Shown here one piece after another: positions 36,218 through 45,402 of a stretch of 52,103 nt of DNA. This stretch comes from Filomicrobium sp. Its GTDB lineage: Bacteria; Pseudomonadota; Alphaproteobacteria; Rhizobiales; Hyphomicrobiaceae. Location of the stretch: assembly GCA_029287535.1 (NCBI GenBank), contig JARFQY010000048.1, positions 71,542 to 123,644 on the forward strand, given 5' to 3'. Each line of letters opens with the position of its first letter. The first letter of the stretch is position 1. The position numbers and the translations under genes are program-made. The notes beneath the pieces were generated by a model. It was not told the origin of the DNA. It made no database searches and worked only from the letters and a program-made list of their open reading frames with translations.

Positions 36218-36531
36218 TCCTTGGGCCTCCTTACACAACACAAATACAGACCACTTCCGCCAATGCGGTATAACTCATAGTACCGCACTATCATGTTGAC
36301 GCAGCGCAAAAAAATTCAACTATCCACTGCCGCGACGAATCGTCCAGCGGCCGGTTCGCAAAGACGCGAGCCGGGTCGAGCGAGACGAATTAAACCCTGG
36401 ATTGTAGAGTAACGCCAAATAAACCTTAAGATGAATATCTGCTCAAATCATGAATTATATTGACAGTAGGCGGATTAATAATAGCGTGGGCTGAGTAAGC
36501 GGTGTTTTTTACTTGGGTGCGGGGGAGTGTG
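36218..36531. other. Intergenic region between phasin-like and BcsS-like genes
   Basis: These 314 bases are AT-richer than the surroundings. TGCGGTA (36264-36270) and TACCGCA (36281-36287) form an inverted repeat 47 bases ahead of the phasin-like start. TTGACA occurs at 36460-36465 but has no matching -10 box at normal spacing. No gene is seen. Confidence 0.4.
36264..36287. repeat. Inverted repeat ahead of the phasin-like gene
   Basis: TGCGGTA and TACCGCA are perfect 7-bp arms separated by 10 bases, the spacing of a typical dimeric-regulator operator (about 1.5 helix turns between arm centres). A PhaR-like or other repressor could bind here, but no regulator gene lies beside it. Confidence 0.45.
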
Positions 36532-37353
36532 GTGCCCTTGTCTTGCGTAGTCCACTCGGGCACGACGAAGCCCGAAGTCGCTCGGCCAGTCTTTCGACCT
36601 GTCATTTTCATGATCTTGTTTGCGGCTTTGCTGGCCGTATCGTCATCTCCGCGGGCCACCGAAATCAGAAATAGTGAGTTTTCAACCGGCGCCGACGCTG
36701 CCGGCAATGTCTGGCTGATCTACACCGGCACAACCCTGGCTCCCTTTGGCGACATCCACCAAAACGGGTTACGTCTGCGCTTCGTGGGCGCGTATGGCCA
36801 CTACGGTTATGAATCCATCTCCCGCACTTTGGAGCCGACGCACTTCGCAGCCAAAGTACACGCTGGCGATGCATTGATTGGCTATCTATGGCGGCTCGAC
36901 CCCATAATCCTTAAGCTCTTTGCCGGCGCCGGGTTCTCCAGCCACGAAATCCGCCCGATTGATCAAAACAATTACGTTCAAGGCCCCGACGTCGGCATCA
37001 AGCTTGTTGTCGAACTCTGGTACAACCTCGGGGAGCAAGGATTTGCGTCCCTCGATGTGGCCTGGTCACAAGCTCACAACACCCGCTCAGCCCGCTCCAG
37101 AATCGGTTATGAAGTTTGGCCTGACCTATTCGTTGGTCCCGAGGCCGGGCTGAATCTCGACCGGCAGGCCGACTACAAGGTTTATCAGGAAGCAATGGAC
37201 TACCGCACCCGACCGATTGACTACGGGCGCATTGGAACTTTTGCACGCTATGCGTGGGACGGCGGGGAGGTATCGGCATCCGTGGGGCTTGTTGGCGACT
37301 TCCGCCAGGAAAAAGCGGCCTATGGAACCGTGAGCTGGATCAAACAATTTTAA
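36532..37353 (+). CDS. BcsS-like outer-membrane beta-barrel protein
   Basis: This is a 273-residue exported protein resembling BcsS (cellulose biosynthesis protein S) of Hyphomicrobiales. The signal-like core is MILFAALLAVSSS. The rest alternates short strands with aromatic ends, as in an outer-membrane barrel: LRLRFVGAYGHYGYES, DALIGYLWRLDPIILKLFAGAGFSSHE, GYEVWPDLFVGPEAGLN and a closing aromatic strand ending in Phe. No cellulose synthase genes are near, so a link to cellulose is doubtful. The start is unclear: GTG at 36502, GTG at 36532 (GGGGGAG 4 bases before) and ATG at 36610 are all possible. Confidence 0.65.
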   Translation: MPLSCVVHSGTTKPEVARPVFRPVIFMILFAALLAVSSSPRATEIRNSEFSTGADAAGNVWLIYTGTTLAPFGDIHQNGLRLRFVGAYGHYGYESISRTLEPTHFAAKVHAGDALIGYLWRLDPIILKLFAGAGFSSHEIRPIDQNNYVQGPDVGIKLVVELWYNLGEQGFASLDVAWSQAHNTRSARSRIGYEVWPDLFVGPEAGLNLDRQADYKVYQEAMDYRTRPIDYGRIGTFARYAWDGGEVSASVGLVGDFRQEKAAYGTVSWIKQF

Positions 37354-37397
37354 TGCCGCAATGTTGGCCGAACGATTCCGAAGGTAGGAGAACGGCA

Positions 37398-37715
37398 ATG
37401 GCTTGGGCATGGCCGCTGAGCCGATTGATACTATCAAGCATGCTGGCCGTTTCCGCCAGCACTCTGGGATTGGTGCCGGCGTTCGCCAAGACGTGCGCGT
37501 CGCAGGTCGTCCATGCCCGAGGCGAACCCGCCAGCTTCGAATGGATCGCCAGGATGAAAACACATGCAAATTGGCGTGCGAAGGTTCGCGCGTTGCCCGA
37601 CCTGGGCGACCCCTACGCCAACTGGTCACGCGCCGAAAACTCCACAGAACGTTGCTTTTCGGGCGCGGACGGTACCGTCTGCCAGTTCACCGGTACGCCA
37701 TGTCGTCGAGATTGA
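37398..37715 (+). CDS. Small secreted protein with four cysteines, unknown family
   Basis: This is a 105-residue protein with a clear signal peptide (core LILSSMLAVSASTLGLV, cleavage after AFA). The mature part of about 75 residues holds four cysteines (two disulfides likely) and reads as a helical segment, FEWIARMKTHANWRAKVRALPDLG, then a Cys-containing tail. I do not recognise the family. AGGAG lies 8 bases before the ATG at 37398. It starts 44 bases after the BcsS-like gene and may be co-transcribed. Confidence 0.65.
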   Translation: MAWAWPLSRLILSSMLAVSASTLGLVPAFAKTCASQVVHARGEPASFEWIARMKTHANWRAKVRALPDLGDPYANWSRAENSTERCFSGADGTVCQFTGTPCRRD

Positions 37716-37894
37716 GTTTTACGCGTCCGCGCACGGAGAGCCTCAGCGCGCAGTAACGACCGGTACAGCGCGTGCCGAGATGTTTCCTCATTGTAGGTCT
37801 AGAACGCAGCACCTCGCCGGTTCGCGGCTGAAATCCACAGCACCAGCAGCGGCTTTGAAACTTGTCTTTGTACAGCCACATTCGGCCCGTACAG

Positions 37895-37912
37895 AAAACG
37901 AACGTTCGTTTT
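37895..37912. promoter_or_regulatory. Perfect 18-bp palindrome, likely TetR operator
   Basis: AAAACGAACGTTCGTTTT is perfectly self-complementary and lies 84 bases before the tetR start. Palindromes of this kind are typical operators of TetR-type repressors that control their own RND pump, so it probably shuts off the tetR-adaptor-pump operon until an effector binds. Confidence 0.75.
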
Positions 37913-37996
37913 GTATGTAGTTGAAACTGTTCCTGCATCCACGTTGCGACCGCCGCGCCCATTAGCCGCCCAGAACTCACACCGACAGCCAACACA

Positions 37997-38656
37997 ATGC
38001 CGAAACTCAGACCAGAAACACTTGAAGCCCGCAAAGAGCACATCCTCAATGCCAGCGAGCGCTGTTTCGCGCGCTCGGGCTTCCACGGCAGTACCATGGT
38101 CGACATCTGTTCTGAGGCGGGGATCAGTGCTGGCGCGCTCTATGTCCACTTCGAATCCAAAGAAGCCCTGATCGCGGGCATCGTCGAGCGCGACCGCAAA
38201 ATGCTGACCGAGCACTTCGCCGAGCTGACGCGTGCACCCGATCTGACAGCCGCCCTCACCCAGCTGGGCGAGCACTACGCCGTGGACGAACCTCAGTACA
38301 AGCGTATCCTCAATCTGGAGATCGCAGCTGAAGCGACAAGAAACCCGCGCATTGCCGAATTGTGCCTGGCTTGCGATCGCTTTGCCATCGACAACCTGAC
38401 CGAACTCATCGCCCGTGCGACCGAAGAAGGCCGCATCAGCCCCGCCAACTCCGCCAGCCAAACCGCGTTGATGTTGTGTGTGTTGGGCGAGGGGCTGTTT
38501 TGGCGGCGCGCCGTCGACGCCTCCTTTGACGCGAAAGCACTCATGCCAGCCGTGATGGGCTCTATTGCCGCCTTACTCAATGCTGCGCCAAACGACAAAG
38601 AAAACGCGACTAGGCCGCCGCAGAGCCGTGCGCCAGCCTTAGAGGGACAATCATGA
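37997..38656 (+). CDS. TetR-family transcriptional regulator of the RND operon
   Basis: This is a 219-residue repressor. The DNA-binding domain is at about 10-60, with the helix-turn-helix MVDICSEAGISAGALYVHFESKEAL; the rest is a helical ligand and dimer domain. Its stop overlaps the start of the adaptor gene (ATGA at 38653), so it is the first gene of the efflux operon and is likely to be self-regulating through the palindrome at 37895-37912. The inducer is unknown. Confidence 0.92.
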   Translation: MPKLRPETLEARKEHILNASERCFARSGFHGSTMVDICSEAGISAGALYVHFESKEALIAGIVERDRKMLTEHFAELTRAPDLTAALTQLGEHYAVDEPQYKRILNLEIAAEATRNPRIAELCLACDRFAIDNLTELIARATEEGRISPANSASQTALMLCVLGEGLFWRRAVDASFDAKALMPAVMGSIAALLNAAPNDKENATRPPQSRAPALEGQS

Positions 38657-39933
38657 GGAAGTGGATCTTCTTAGCAGTCTTGGCCGTAGCCGGTGCAGGC
38701 GCTGCTTATCTTGATCACGCCGGCCACATCGATCTGCGTGCAGCGATGAATCAGGGCAAAAAGGCTCTTGATGAAGTTGTGCAATCGATCAGTAAGGATG
38801 ATGCGCACGCGGCAACCCAAAAGGCCGACAACGCACGCAAGAAAGTTCTTGCGCCTGCAGTGTCAGTCGCCACAGCAAAGCCGGAGCAGTTCGTCGAGAG
38901 AATCATGGTGACGGGCTCGCTCGTTGCCCGAGAGGAAATCCTCATTGCTCCAGAGGTTGAAAGCTTGCGCGTTATAACGCTGCAGGCCGAGGAAGGTGAC
39001 AGCGTCGAAATGGGCCAGATCATCGCGACCCTCGAGCGCGAAACCCTGCTGGCCAAGCGCGCACAAAACGATGCGAATCTCCGCCGGGCCGAAGCCGCCA
39101 TCGCGCAGGCAAAAAGCCGCATCAAAGAGACCGAGGCCATCCTGGAAGAGGCCGCCGCACAGCTAGCGCGTGCCAAACCCCTGCAACAAAGACGGATCAT
39201 CTCGGACGCAATCTTCGACCAACGCCGCGCCGCTACCAGCACCGCGCGCGCGCAGCTCGCCACCGCCAAGGACGGTGTGCTGCTGGCACAAGCGGAAAAA
39301 GCCCAGATCGAAGCCCAGCGCCGCGAGGTCATGTGGAACCTCGCGAAGACGGAAATCCGCGCCCCAACGGCCGGGCTCATCACCAGGCGTTCCGCGCGCA
39401 TTGGCGATCTTGCCTCTGGCGGTAAGACTGCACTGTTCCACCTCGCCCGTGACGGTGAAATCGAACTTGAAGCTGCAGTTACAGAACCCAAGCTCGCGCG
39501 TATCAAACCGGGCCAGAAAGTCGCCGTCAGAATCGCTGGAGCAGGTACTGTCGAGGGTGAGGTCAGGCTGGTATCGCCTGAAATCGATCAAACCACCAGA
39601 CTCGGCCGCGTTCGCGTCTTTCTCGGCAAGAATGAGCAGCTGCGTATCGGCGCCTTCGGACGCGGGACAATCATCGCCAGCCGCACACACGGTTTGGCCG
39701 TCCCACTCTCCGCCGTCCTTTTCATTGACGGTCAGGCGTTCGTTCAAAAGGTCGTCGGCGGCAAAGTGAAATCCGTTGCTGTCGAGCTTGGCCTCACGTC
39801 AGGAAAAGCCGTCGAAATCAAATCGGGACTGGTAGGCGGCGATATCGTGGTTGGCAAGTCGGGTTCATTCCTGCGCGATGGTGATGCCGTCAGATCCATT
39901 GTTGCGAGCCAGCAGGTCAGCGAGGTTCGCTGA
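38653..39933 (+). CDS. RND efflux periplasmic adaptor subunit
   Basis: This is the membrane-fusion protein that joins an RND pump to an outer-membrane channel, 426 residues. It has an N-terminal membrane anchor (about 4-20), then a lipoyl domain half (IAPEVESLRVITLQAEEGDSVEMGQIIATLE). A helical hairpin (about 130-230, Ala/Lys/Glu-rich), the second lipoyl half (EIRAPTAGLITRRSARIGD) and a beta-barrel domain follow. It overlaps tetR by 4 bases and the pump gene by one base. No outer-membrane TolC-like gene is in the operon, so it must be supplied elsewhere. Confidence 0.93.
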   Translation: MRKWIFLAVLAVAGAGAAYLDHAGHIDLRAAMNQGKKALDEVVQSISKDDAHAATQKADNARKKVLAPAVSVATAKPEQFVERIMVTGSLVAREEILIAPEVESLRVITLQAEEGDSVEMGQIIATLERETLLAKRAQNDANLRRAEAAIAQAKSRIKETEAILEEAAAQLARAKPLQQRRIISDAIFDQRRAATSTARAQLATAKDGVLLAQAEKAQIEAQRREVMWNLAKTEIRAPTAGLITRRSARIGDLASGGKTALFHLARDGEIELEAAVTEPKLARIKPGQKVAVRIAGAGTVEGEVRLVSPEIDQTTRLGRVRVFLGKNEQLRIGAFGRGTIIASRTHGLAVPLSAVLFIDGQAFVQKVVGGKVKSVAVELGLTSGKAVEIKSGLVGGDIVVGKSGSFLRDGDAVRSIVASQQVSEVR

Positions 39934-42900
39934 TGAACATCTCGGCCTGGGCAATCCGCCAACCCATACCATCGCTTGTGCTGTTTTTGGTGCTGATGGT
40001 CCTGGGTTGGACCAGCTTCAACACGCTTCCGATCACACGCTTTCCGAACATCGACGTGCCCGTCGTCCAGGTAATGGTGACGCAGTCCGGCGCTGCGCCC
40101 TCGGAACTGGAAACTCAGGTCACCAAAAAGATCGAAGACGCCGTAGCTGGCATCACCGGAGTTAAACACCAAAACTCATCCATAACCGAAGGCTCATCGG
40201 TCACCTTGATCGAGTTTCGCCTCGAGGTGGACGAAGATCGGGCCCTCAACGACGTCAAGGATGCGATCGCACGCATTCGCAGCGACCTGCCCCGAACCAT
40301 CGATGAACCGGTCATCCAGCGCATTGAGATCGAGGGCCTTCCCATCGTCACCTACGGTGTTCAGGCCCCGAACATGACGCTGGAGGAGGTGTCATGGTTC
40401 GTTGACGACACCATTAGCCGCCGGATGCAAAGCGTCAAAGGTGTTTCCGCTGTCGACCGGGTCGGCGGCGTGACCCGCGAGATTCACGTCACGCTTGATC
40501 CAGACCGCCTGCTTTCTCTCGGCATCACCGCCGGCGAGGTCAACGACCAGCTTCGCGCAACCAATATCGACTTGGCAGGCGGCCGAGGCGAAATCGCCAA
40601 TCGCGAGCAGGCTATTCGCACCCTTGCCGGTAAGAAGACGGTTGCGGACCTCGCTGCAACTTCGATTGCTTTGTCCGGTGGCCGGGAAATCCGCCTGGAT
40701 GAGCTGGGCACGGTCACGGATACCTGGGAAGAACCGCGAACCTTTGCGGTGCTCGACGGCAAATCCGTGGTGGCATTTTCGGTGACGCGCGGCAAGGGGG
40801 CCAGCGACACCACCGTCGCCAACGCCGTTGCTCAAGAGATCGAAAAGATCCAGGCCGAATACCCAGGCACCACCATCGAGCGCATCGACAATACCGTCGA
40901 CAACACCTACGGCACGTACGAAGCGACAATGAAGACGTTGCTGGAAGGTGCCGCGCTGGCGGTCTTCGTCGTGTTCTTGTTCCTCCGCGACCTGCGCGCG
41001 ACAGTGATTGCGGCCATCGCCCTACCGCTGTCCATCATTCCGGCATTCTGGGCCATGAGCGCTTCCGGCTTCTCGCTCAACTTGGTCTCCCTTCTCGCCA
41101 TCACCATCGTCACGGGCATCCTCGTCGACGACGCCATCGTCGAAATTGAAAACATCGTCCGCCACACGCGAATGGGCAAATCCGCCTACCGCGCCTCTCT
41201 TGAGGCCGCCGATGAAATCGGTTTGGCCGTAATAGCCATCACCGTTACCATTATCGCTGTCTTCGTGCCGGTCAGCTTCATGGGAGGCATCGCCGGCCAG
41301 TACTTCAAGCAGTTTGGTTTGACGGTTGCATTCGCCGTCTTTTTCTCCCTTCTGGTCGCCCGTCTGATAACACCATTGTTGGCCGCGTATTTCATGCGCG
41401 CCGCCAAGCCGGAGCACAAAGAAGGCTGGATCATTCGAGCCTACACCCGACTCGTGAGCTGGACGGTAAGGCGCAGGATCGCCACGGTCCTCCTCGGCCT
41501 GTTGATCTTCGCTGGTTCCATTGGCTCGTTCTACTTACTGCCATCCGGCTTCATACCCACCGAGGACCTCTCCAGGGCCATGCTAGGGGTCGAGTTGCCG
41601 CCGGGCACGCGCTTGGAAGAAACGCGCGCCGTCACCGCGCGCATGGCAAAGCGCTTAAAGCAGAACCCCAACGTCAAAAGCGTCTTCGTCTATGGCGGCG
41701 AGATCCTCGGCTCCGGTGCCGAGGTCCGCAAAGCAACGCTGATTATTACGCTGACACCGAAGGGCAAACGCAAGAAGACGCAGGCCATGATCCAGGAGGA
41801 TATGGGCCGGGCACTCTCCGGAATCCCCGACATTCGCTACTGGTTTATGATGGACAACGGGCAACGCCAATTCCAGCTTGTTGTCACGGGACCCTCGCCG
41901 AAAAACGTCGATAGCGTCGGTGCTGCTCTGACCAGCCAGGCCAAGCGACTGCCGTACTTGCTGAACGTCGTGTCCACCGCTGAACTCGACCGCCCGGAGC
42001 TGCGTGTCTATCCAAGAAGCGACATTGCGGCAGACCTGGGCGTTTCAACGCAGACCATTTCCGAGGCCGTGCGCATCGCCACCATTGGCGACATTGGCGC
42101 CAACCTTGCGAAGTTCGACGTCGGCGATCGACAGGTGCCCATTCGCGTCAAGCTCCCTAATGTGTCTCGCAGCGACCGTCAGCTGCTTGAAAACCTGCAG
42201 GTTCCAACGGCAACAGGTGCACCCGTTCCACTGTCCGCTGTGGCCCGCTTTGAACTCGCGCAGGGTCCCACGGCCATCGACCGCTACGACCGCAACAGGC
42301 GCATCCTGATTGGCGCAGATCTCGTCGGCAACACCCCACTTGGCGATGCCATCAACGCCGCCCTCGCCTTGCCCGCTGCTCAGAACCTCCCCGATGGGGT
42401 CAAGGTCAAGCAGTTCGGCGACGCGGAAATCATGGCCGAAGTGTTTGAGGGGTTCGCCAAAGCCATGGGCGCCGGTCTCATGATGGTCTATGCGGTTCTG
42501 GTTCTCCTCTTCGCCAGCTTCCTGCAACCGATCACGATTCTCTTCTCGCTGCCGCTCTCGATTGGCGGCGCCATCGTCGCGCTCGCTCTAACCGGAAATC
42601 CGATCAGTCTGCCCGTCGTCATCGGCATTCTCATGCTCATGGGCATTGTCACCAAGAACGCGATCATGCTTGTCGATTTCGCCGTTGAGCAGATCAAGCA
42701 CGGAATGGATCGCAATGAGGCCATCATCGACGCCGGTCGCAAACGGGCGCGCCCGATTGTCATGACAACCATCGCCATGGTTGGAGGCATGGTGCCCTCG
42801 GCGCTGGCACTGGATGCAGGCGGTGAATTCCGCTCGCCGATGGCCATCGCTGTAATCGGCGGGCTGATATCCTCCACCGTGCTGTCATTGCTTTTCGTAC

Positions 42901-43031
42901 CAGCCGTCTATGTGCTGGTTGATGACTTCGGCCGCGGCACCTGGGCCCTGTTCTCGAGATTCGTCGGCGCCCCTGATGAAGCAGACCTTGGCGAACACGC
43001 AGGCCCGGACAGCAAGCAGGCATCCGCCTAA
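39933..43031 (+). CDS. RND efflux pump inner-membrane subunit (AcrB family)
   Basis: This proton-driven exporter of 1032 residues has twelve membrane helices and two large periplasmic loops, as in AcrB. The proton-relay pair Asp399-Asp400 lies in GILVDDAIVEIENIVRH of helix 4, marking the hydrophobe/amphiphile-type (HAE) branch, not heavy-metal pumps. FIPTEDLSRAMLGVELPPGT begins the second porter domain, and MGIVTKNAIMLVDFAVE is in helix 10. The substrate cannot be told. Translation is coupled to the adaptor gene through the overlapping TGATG. Confidence 0.95.
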   Translation: MNISAWAIRQPIPSLVLFLVLMVLGWTSFNTLPITRFPNIDVPVVQVMVTQSGAAPSELETQVTKKIEDAVAGITGVKHQNSSITEGSSVTLIEFRLEVDEDRALNDVKDAIARIRSDLPRTIDEPVIQRIEIEGLPIVTYGVQAPNMTLEEVSWFVDDTISRRMQSVKGVSAVDRVGGVTREIHVTLDPDRLLSLGITAGEVNDQLRATNIDLAGGRGEIANREQAIRTLAGKKTVADLAATSIALSGGREIRLDELGTVTDTWEEPRTFAVLDGKSVVAFSVTRGKGASDTTVANAVAQEIEKIQAEYPGTTIERIDNTVDNTYGTYEATMKTLLEGAALAVFVVFLFLRDLRATVIAAIALPLSIIPAFWAMSASGFSLNLVSLLAITIVTGILVDDAIVEIENIVRHTRMGKSAYRASLEAADEIGLAVIAITVTIIAVFVPVSFMGGIAGQYFKQFGLTVAFAVFFSLLVARLITPLLAAYFMRAAKPEHKEGWIIRAYTRLVSWTVRRRIATVLLGLLIFAGSIGSFYLLPSGFIPTEDLSRAMLGVELPPGTRLEETRAVTARMAKRLKQNPNVKSVFVYGGEILGSGAEVRKATLIITLTPKGKRKKTQAMIQEDMGRALSGIPDIRYWFMMDNGQRQFQLVVTGPSPKNVDSVGAALTSQAKRLPYLLNVVSTAELDRPELRVYPRSDIAADLGVSTQTISEAVRIATIGDIGANLAKFDVGDRQVPIRVKLPNVSRSDRQLLENLQVPTATGAPVPLSAVARFELAQGPTAIDRYDRNRRILIGADLVGNTPLGDAINAALALPAAQNLPDGVKVKQFGDAEIMAEVFEGFAKAMGAGLMMVYAVLVLLFASFLQPITILFSLPLSIGGAIVALALTGNPISLPVVIGILMLMGIVTKNAIMLVDFAVEQIKHGMDRNEAIIDAGRKRARPIVMTTIAMVGGMVPSALALDAGGEFRSPMAIAVIGGLISSTVLSLLFVPAVYVLVDDFGRGTWALFSRFVGAPDEADLGEHAGPDSKQASA

Positions 43032-43147
43032 ATCGCTGGATTCAATCAGCCTCCGACGAAATTCCTATCGCCCACAACACCTTGCCGCGTAGCGCGGCGC
43101 GGCCTACTGTCGCTGTCTCCAGTCCAGGCGTTATTAAGGTGTGAGTT

Positions 43148-44203
43148 ATGTTTGATGCAAAAAGTATTCTTGAGTCACTTGTTAATGGTGGCCGCCGCTC
43201 AACCGCCACTTCAGGCGGACGGCAAGGTGATCCCCTAGGAGACCTATTGGGCAGCAGCGGCCTCGAAGATCTTTTACGCAATGCCATCCCTTCCACTGAC
43301 CAATCCACCAGCAGCGGCAAGCAGGGCGATCCCCTGCGCGATATTCTGGGAAGGCTTGGAATTGACAAGGCTGGAAGTGCCGGTAGCGGTGGCCCGTCGT
43401 CTGGCACATCATCCAGATCGGACAGCCCGGATTCGAACCGTGGCATCACGGACATCCTTGGCGATCTGCTAGGTCAAGCTGCCGAAGGGACCCGTGAGGG
43501 CGCCCGTGACATTGGCAACGCCACCGGCGCGGGAGCCAAGCTCGAGGATTTGGCACGGCAGTTTTCGGGCAAGTCGCCGGAAGAACTGATTGCCTCGCTC
43601 AAGGAACTCATTTCCAAGAACCAACTTGGCACCGGCGCCACCCTCGGTGGACTTGGCGCCCTCATTCTGGGAACCGAGACCGGCCGGTCGGCCGCCGTCA
43701 CCGCCGCCAAGCTCGGCGCCCTGGCGCTCATTGGTGGCCTAGCCTATAAGGCCTACAAAACCTATCAGGACGGGCAACCCGCCGACGCCGCAGCCCAAGG
43801 CCAGCTTGAAGCCCCACCGCGCGGCTCCGGATTCGATCCAGAGTCCCTAAGCAATGATGACGCGATCCTTATGGTCCGCGCCATGATCGCGGCGGCCTCG
43901 GCCGACGGTCGGATCGACGCCCAAGAGCAGCAACGTATCCTCAAGGGTATGCAAGATGAGGGCGGACTGGAAGCAGGCGCTGAGGAGTTCCTCGCGCGGG
44001 AACTGAACAACCCCGCCTCCGCGAGCGAGATCGCAGCGGCTGTTCACAGCAAGGAACAAGCCGCGCAGGTTTATGCTGCAGCTCGCATCGCCATCGATCC
44101 GGATACCCGCGGCGAGCAGGTGTTCCTGCACGACCTGGGCCGCCGCCTCGGCATCGATCAGAACCTGGCACAGCACATCAACGCCGCCGCTCGTGCCGCC
44201 TAG
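43148..44203 (+). CDS. DUF533 / TerB-like protein
   Basis: This 351-residue protein has a C-terminal DUF533 (TerB-like helical) domain at about 225-350, seen in MVRAMIAAASADGRIDAQEQQRILKGM. The middle (about 160-205) is Gly/Ala-rich and hydrophobic, perhaps membrane-associated. The N-terminal ~130 residues are low in complexity and hold a repeated motif: RQGDPLGDLLG (25-35) and KQGDPLRDILG (58-68), with a looser copy ITDILGDLLG further on. TerB relatives are named for tellurite resistance but no other ter gene is here. It is 116 bases behind the pump gene and may be separate from it. Confidence 0.85.
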   Translation: MFDAKSILESLVNGGRRSTATSGGRQGDPLGDLLGSSGLEDLLRNAIPSTDQSTSSGKQGDPLRDILGRLGIDKAGSAGSGGPSSGTSSRSDSPDSNRGITDILGDLLGQAAEGTREGARDIGNATGAGAKLEDLARQFSGKSPEELIASLKELISKNQLGTGATLGGLGALILGTETGRSAAVTAAKLGALALIGGLAYKAYKTYQDGQPADAAAQGQLEAPPRGSGFDPESLSNDDAILMVRAMIAAASADGRIDAQEQQRILKGMQDEGGLEAGAEEFLARELNNPASASEIAAAVHSKEQAAQVYAAARIAIDPDTRGEQVFLHDLGRRLGIDQNLAQHINAAARAA

Positions 44204-44215
44204 CTGCTAGTGAAA

Positions 44216-44242
44216 AAGGCCCGGGGTCGATCCCCGGGCCTT
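44216..44242 (-). terminator. Terminator of the DevCAB-type operon, perhaps shared
   Basis: AAGGCCCGGGG (44216-44226) and CCCCGGGCCTT (44232-44242) form a perfect 11-bp stem with a TCGAT loop. On the - strand it is followed by TTTTTCA, so it ends the exporter operon. It also lies 12 bases after the stop of the convergent DUF533 gene and may stop that transcript too, though without a T-run. Confidence 0.85.
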
Positions 44243-44283
44243 CCAAAAATCCAAGCAAAGATGCCGGGGTGAACGCGCGCCTA

Positions 44284-45402
44284 TCAGTTGGCGCCCACCG
44301 TAATGGATGCGGACTTTGCCGCCGCCGCATCCTTCAAGCGGAAGAACACATCAACGCGCATCCCGGTCAGCAATGGCGGTACGCCATCGAGCTCGATCAC
44401 CACCTCAAGGACATCGACCGTATTGGGCCTGCGCGGCCCCCGGGTCGCAATGCGCGGGCTACCCAGCGCACCGGCGATTTTTGTAACGACACCATCGAAT
44501 TCCTCGTTCGGGAACGCATCGGCCTTCACGACGGCCTTTTGGCCAACGCGCACCTTTGCGACATCGCGCTCCTCGACTTCCGCACGAACCCGCATTTTGC
44601 TGACATCACCGAACACGACGAGCGAGGATTGAGGACCCGCCGCCGCCGTCTCTCCCACGCGGGCAAGGACGTTCAGCACGGTTCCATCAAAAGGCGCGCG
44701 AATTCGTGTCTTCTCCAAGGCTTCCTCGGCCAGAGCCAAGTCGGCACGCGCGATCGTCAAAGACGTATCAAGACGCCCCGGCAACGGCATTTCAGAATTC
44801 GCAATCATCTTCTTCAGCGCGGCTCTGGCGTCACTCAACCGTTTCTTCGCTTTGTCGACCGCGTCACGGGCCGCCGCAACGTCGCTGTCACGCGCTTCGC
44901 CAGCGCGCAGCAACTCAAGCGTCTCGTCAAAAGCCCACCACGCTTGAAAGAGCTCTTGCCTTGCGGTCTCGACTTCGTCTTCGGCCTTGCGCCGGTCGAG
45001 TTCCAGCCCCTTGACGGTCTCTTCCTCGCGCTCCAGCAATCTGACTTCCTCTTCGGCCTTTGCAGCGATGACGCGCTGCCTTGCGGCGGCGTCATCTAGC
45101 TTGACGAGAAGATCACCGGCACGAACACGGTCGCCAATCCCGACCGGCACATCGTCAATCCGGCCACTCGCCTGTGACGAGATCCGCACGATGCCGGAAG
45201 CGGGTTCAACCCGGCCTGTCGCCGAAGCCGCCCAAAGAGGTCGTGGCGTCTCTGGGGATTGAGCCTCGGCCGATGTCCCGAAGTACAAGGCGTAGCTCGT
45301 ACCAGAGAGCGGACGAGGAACGTCGAGCGAGCTGAACAGCATTCCTGCTGCAATGATCGCCGCGATAAGGAAAGTCGATACATTGGACTCGATCTTAGGC
45401 AT
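44284..45402 (-). CDS. HlyD-family adaptor of a DevBCA-type ABC exporter
   Basis: This is a 372-residue membrane-fusion protein: an N-terminal helix (STFLIAAIIAAGMLFSS), then the lipoyl half VRISSQASGRIDDVPVGIGDRVRAGDLLVKLDD and a long coiled-coil hairpin (about 100-235). The second lipoyl half (IRAPFDGTVLNVLARVGETA) and a barrel domain follow. It is of the DevB type that works with a DevA ATPase and DevC permease. The chosen ATG overlaps the end of the ATPase gene by 8 bases and has GAGG 9 bases upstream; longer frames have no support. It is the last gene of the operon. Confidence 0.9.
   Translation of the reverse strand: MPKIESNVSTFLIAAIIAAGMLFSSLDVPRPLSGTSYALYFGTSAEAQSPETPRPLWAASATGRVEPASGIVRISSQASGRIDDVPVGIGDRVRAGDLLVKLDDAAARQRVIAAKAEEEVRLLEREEETVKGLELDRRKAEDEVETARQELFQAWWAFDETLELLRAGEARDSDVAAARDAVDKAKKRLSDARAALKKMIANSEMPLPGRLDTSLTIARADLALAEEALEKTRIRAPFDGTVLNVLARVGETAAAGPQSSLVVFGDVSKMRVRAEVEERDVAKVRVGQKAVVKADAFPNEEFDGVVTKIAGALGSPRIATRGPRRPNTVDVLEVVIELDGVPPLLTGMRVDVFFRLKDAAAAKSASITVGAN

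Noticed and set aside
36460-36488. TTGACA as a promoter for the BcsS-like gene
   Set aside because: The -35 match is full but no acceptable -10 box occurs at 16-18 bases; the AT-rich TAATAAT lies too close.
43148-44203. A tellurite-resistance operon
   Set aside because: Only a TerB-like domain is present; no terA, terC, terD or related genes flank it.
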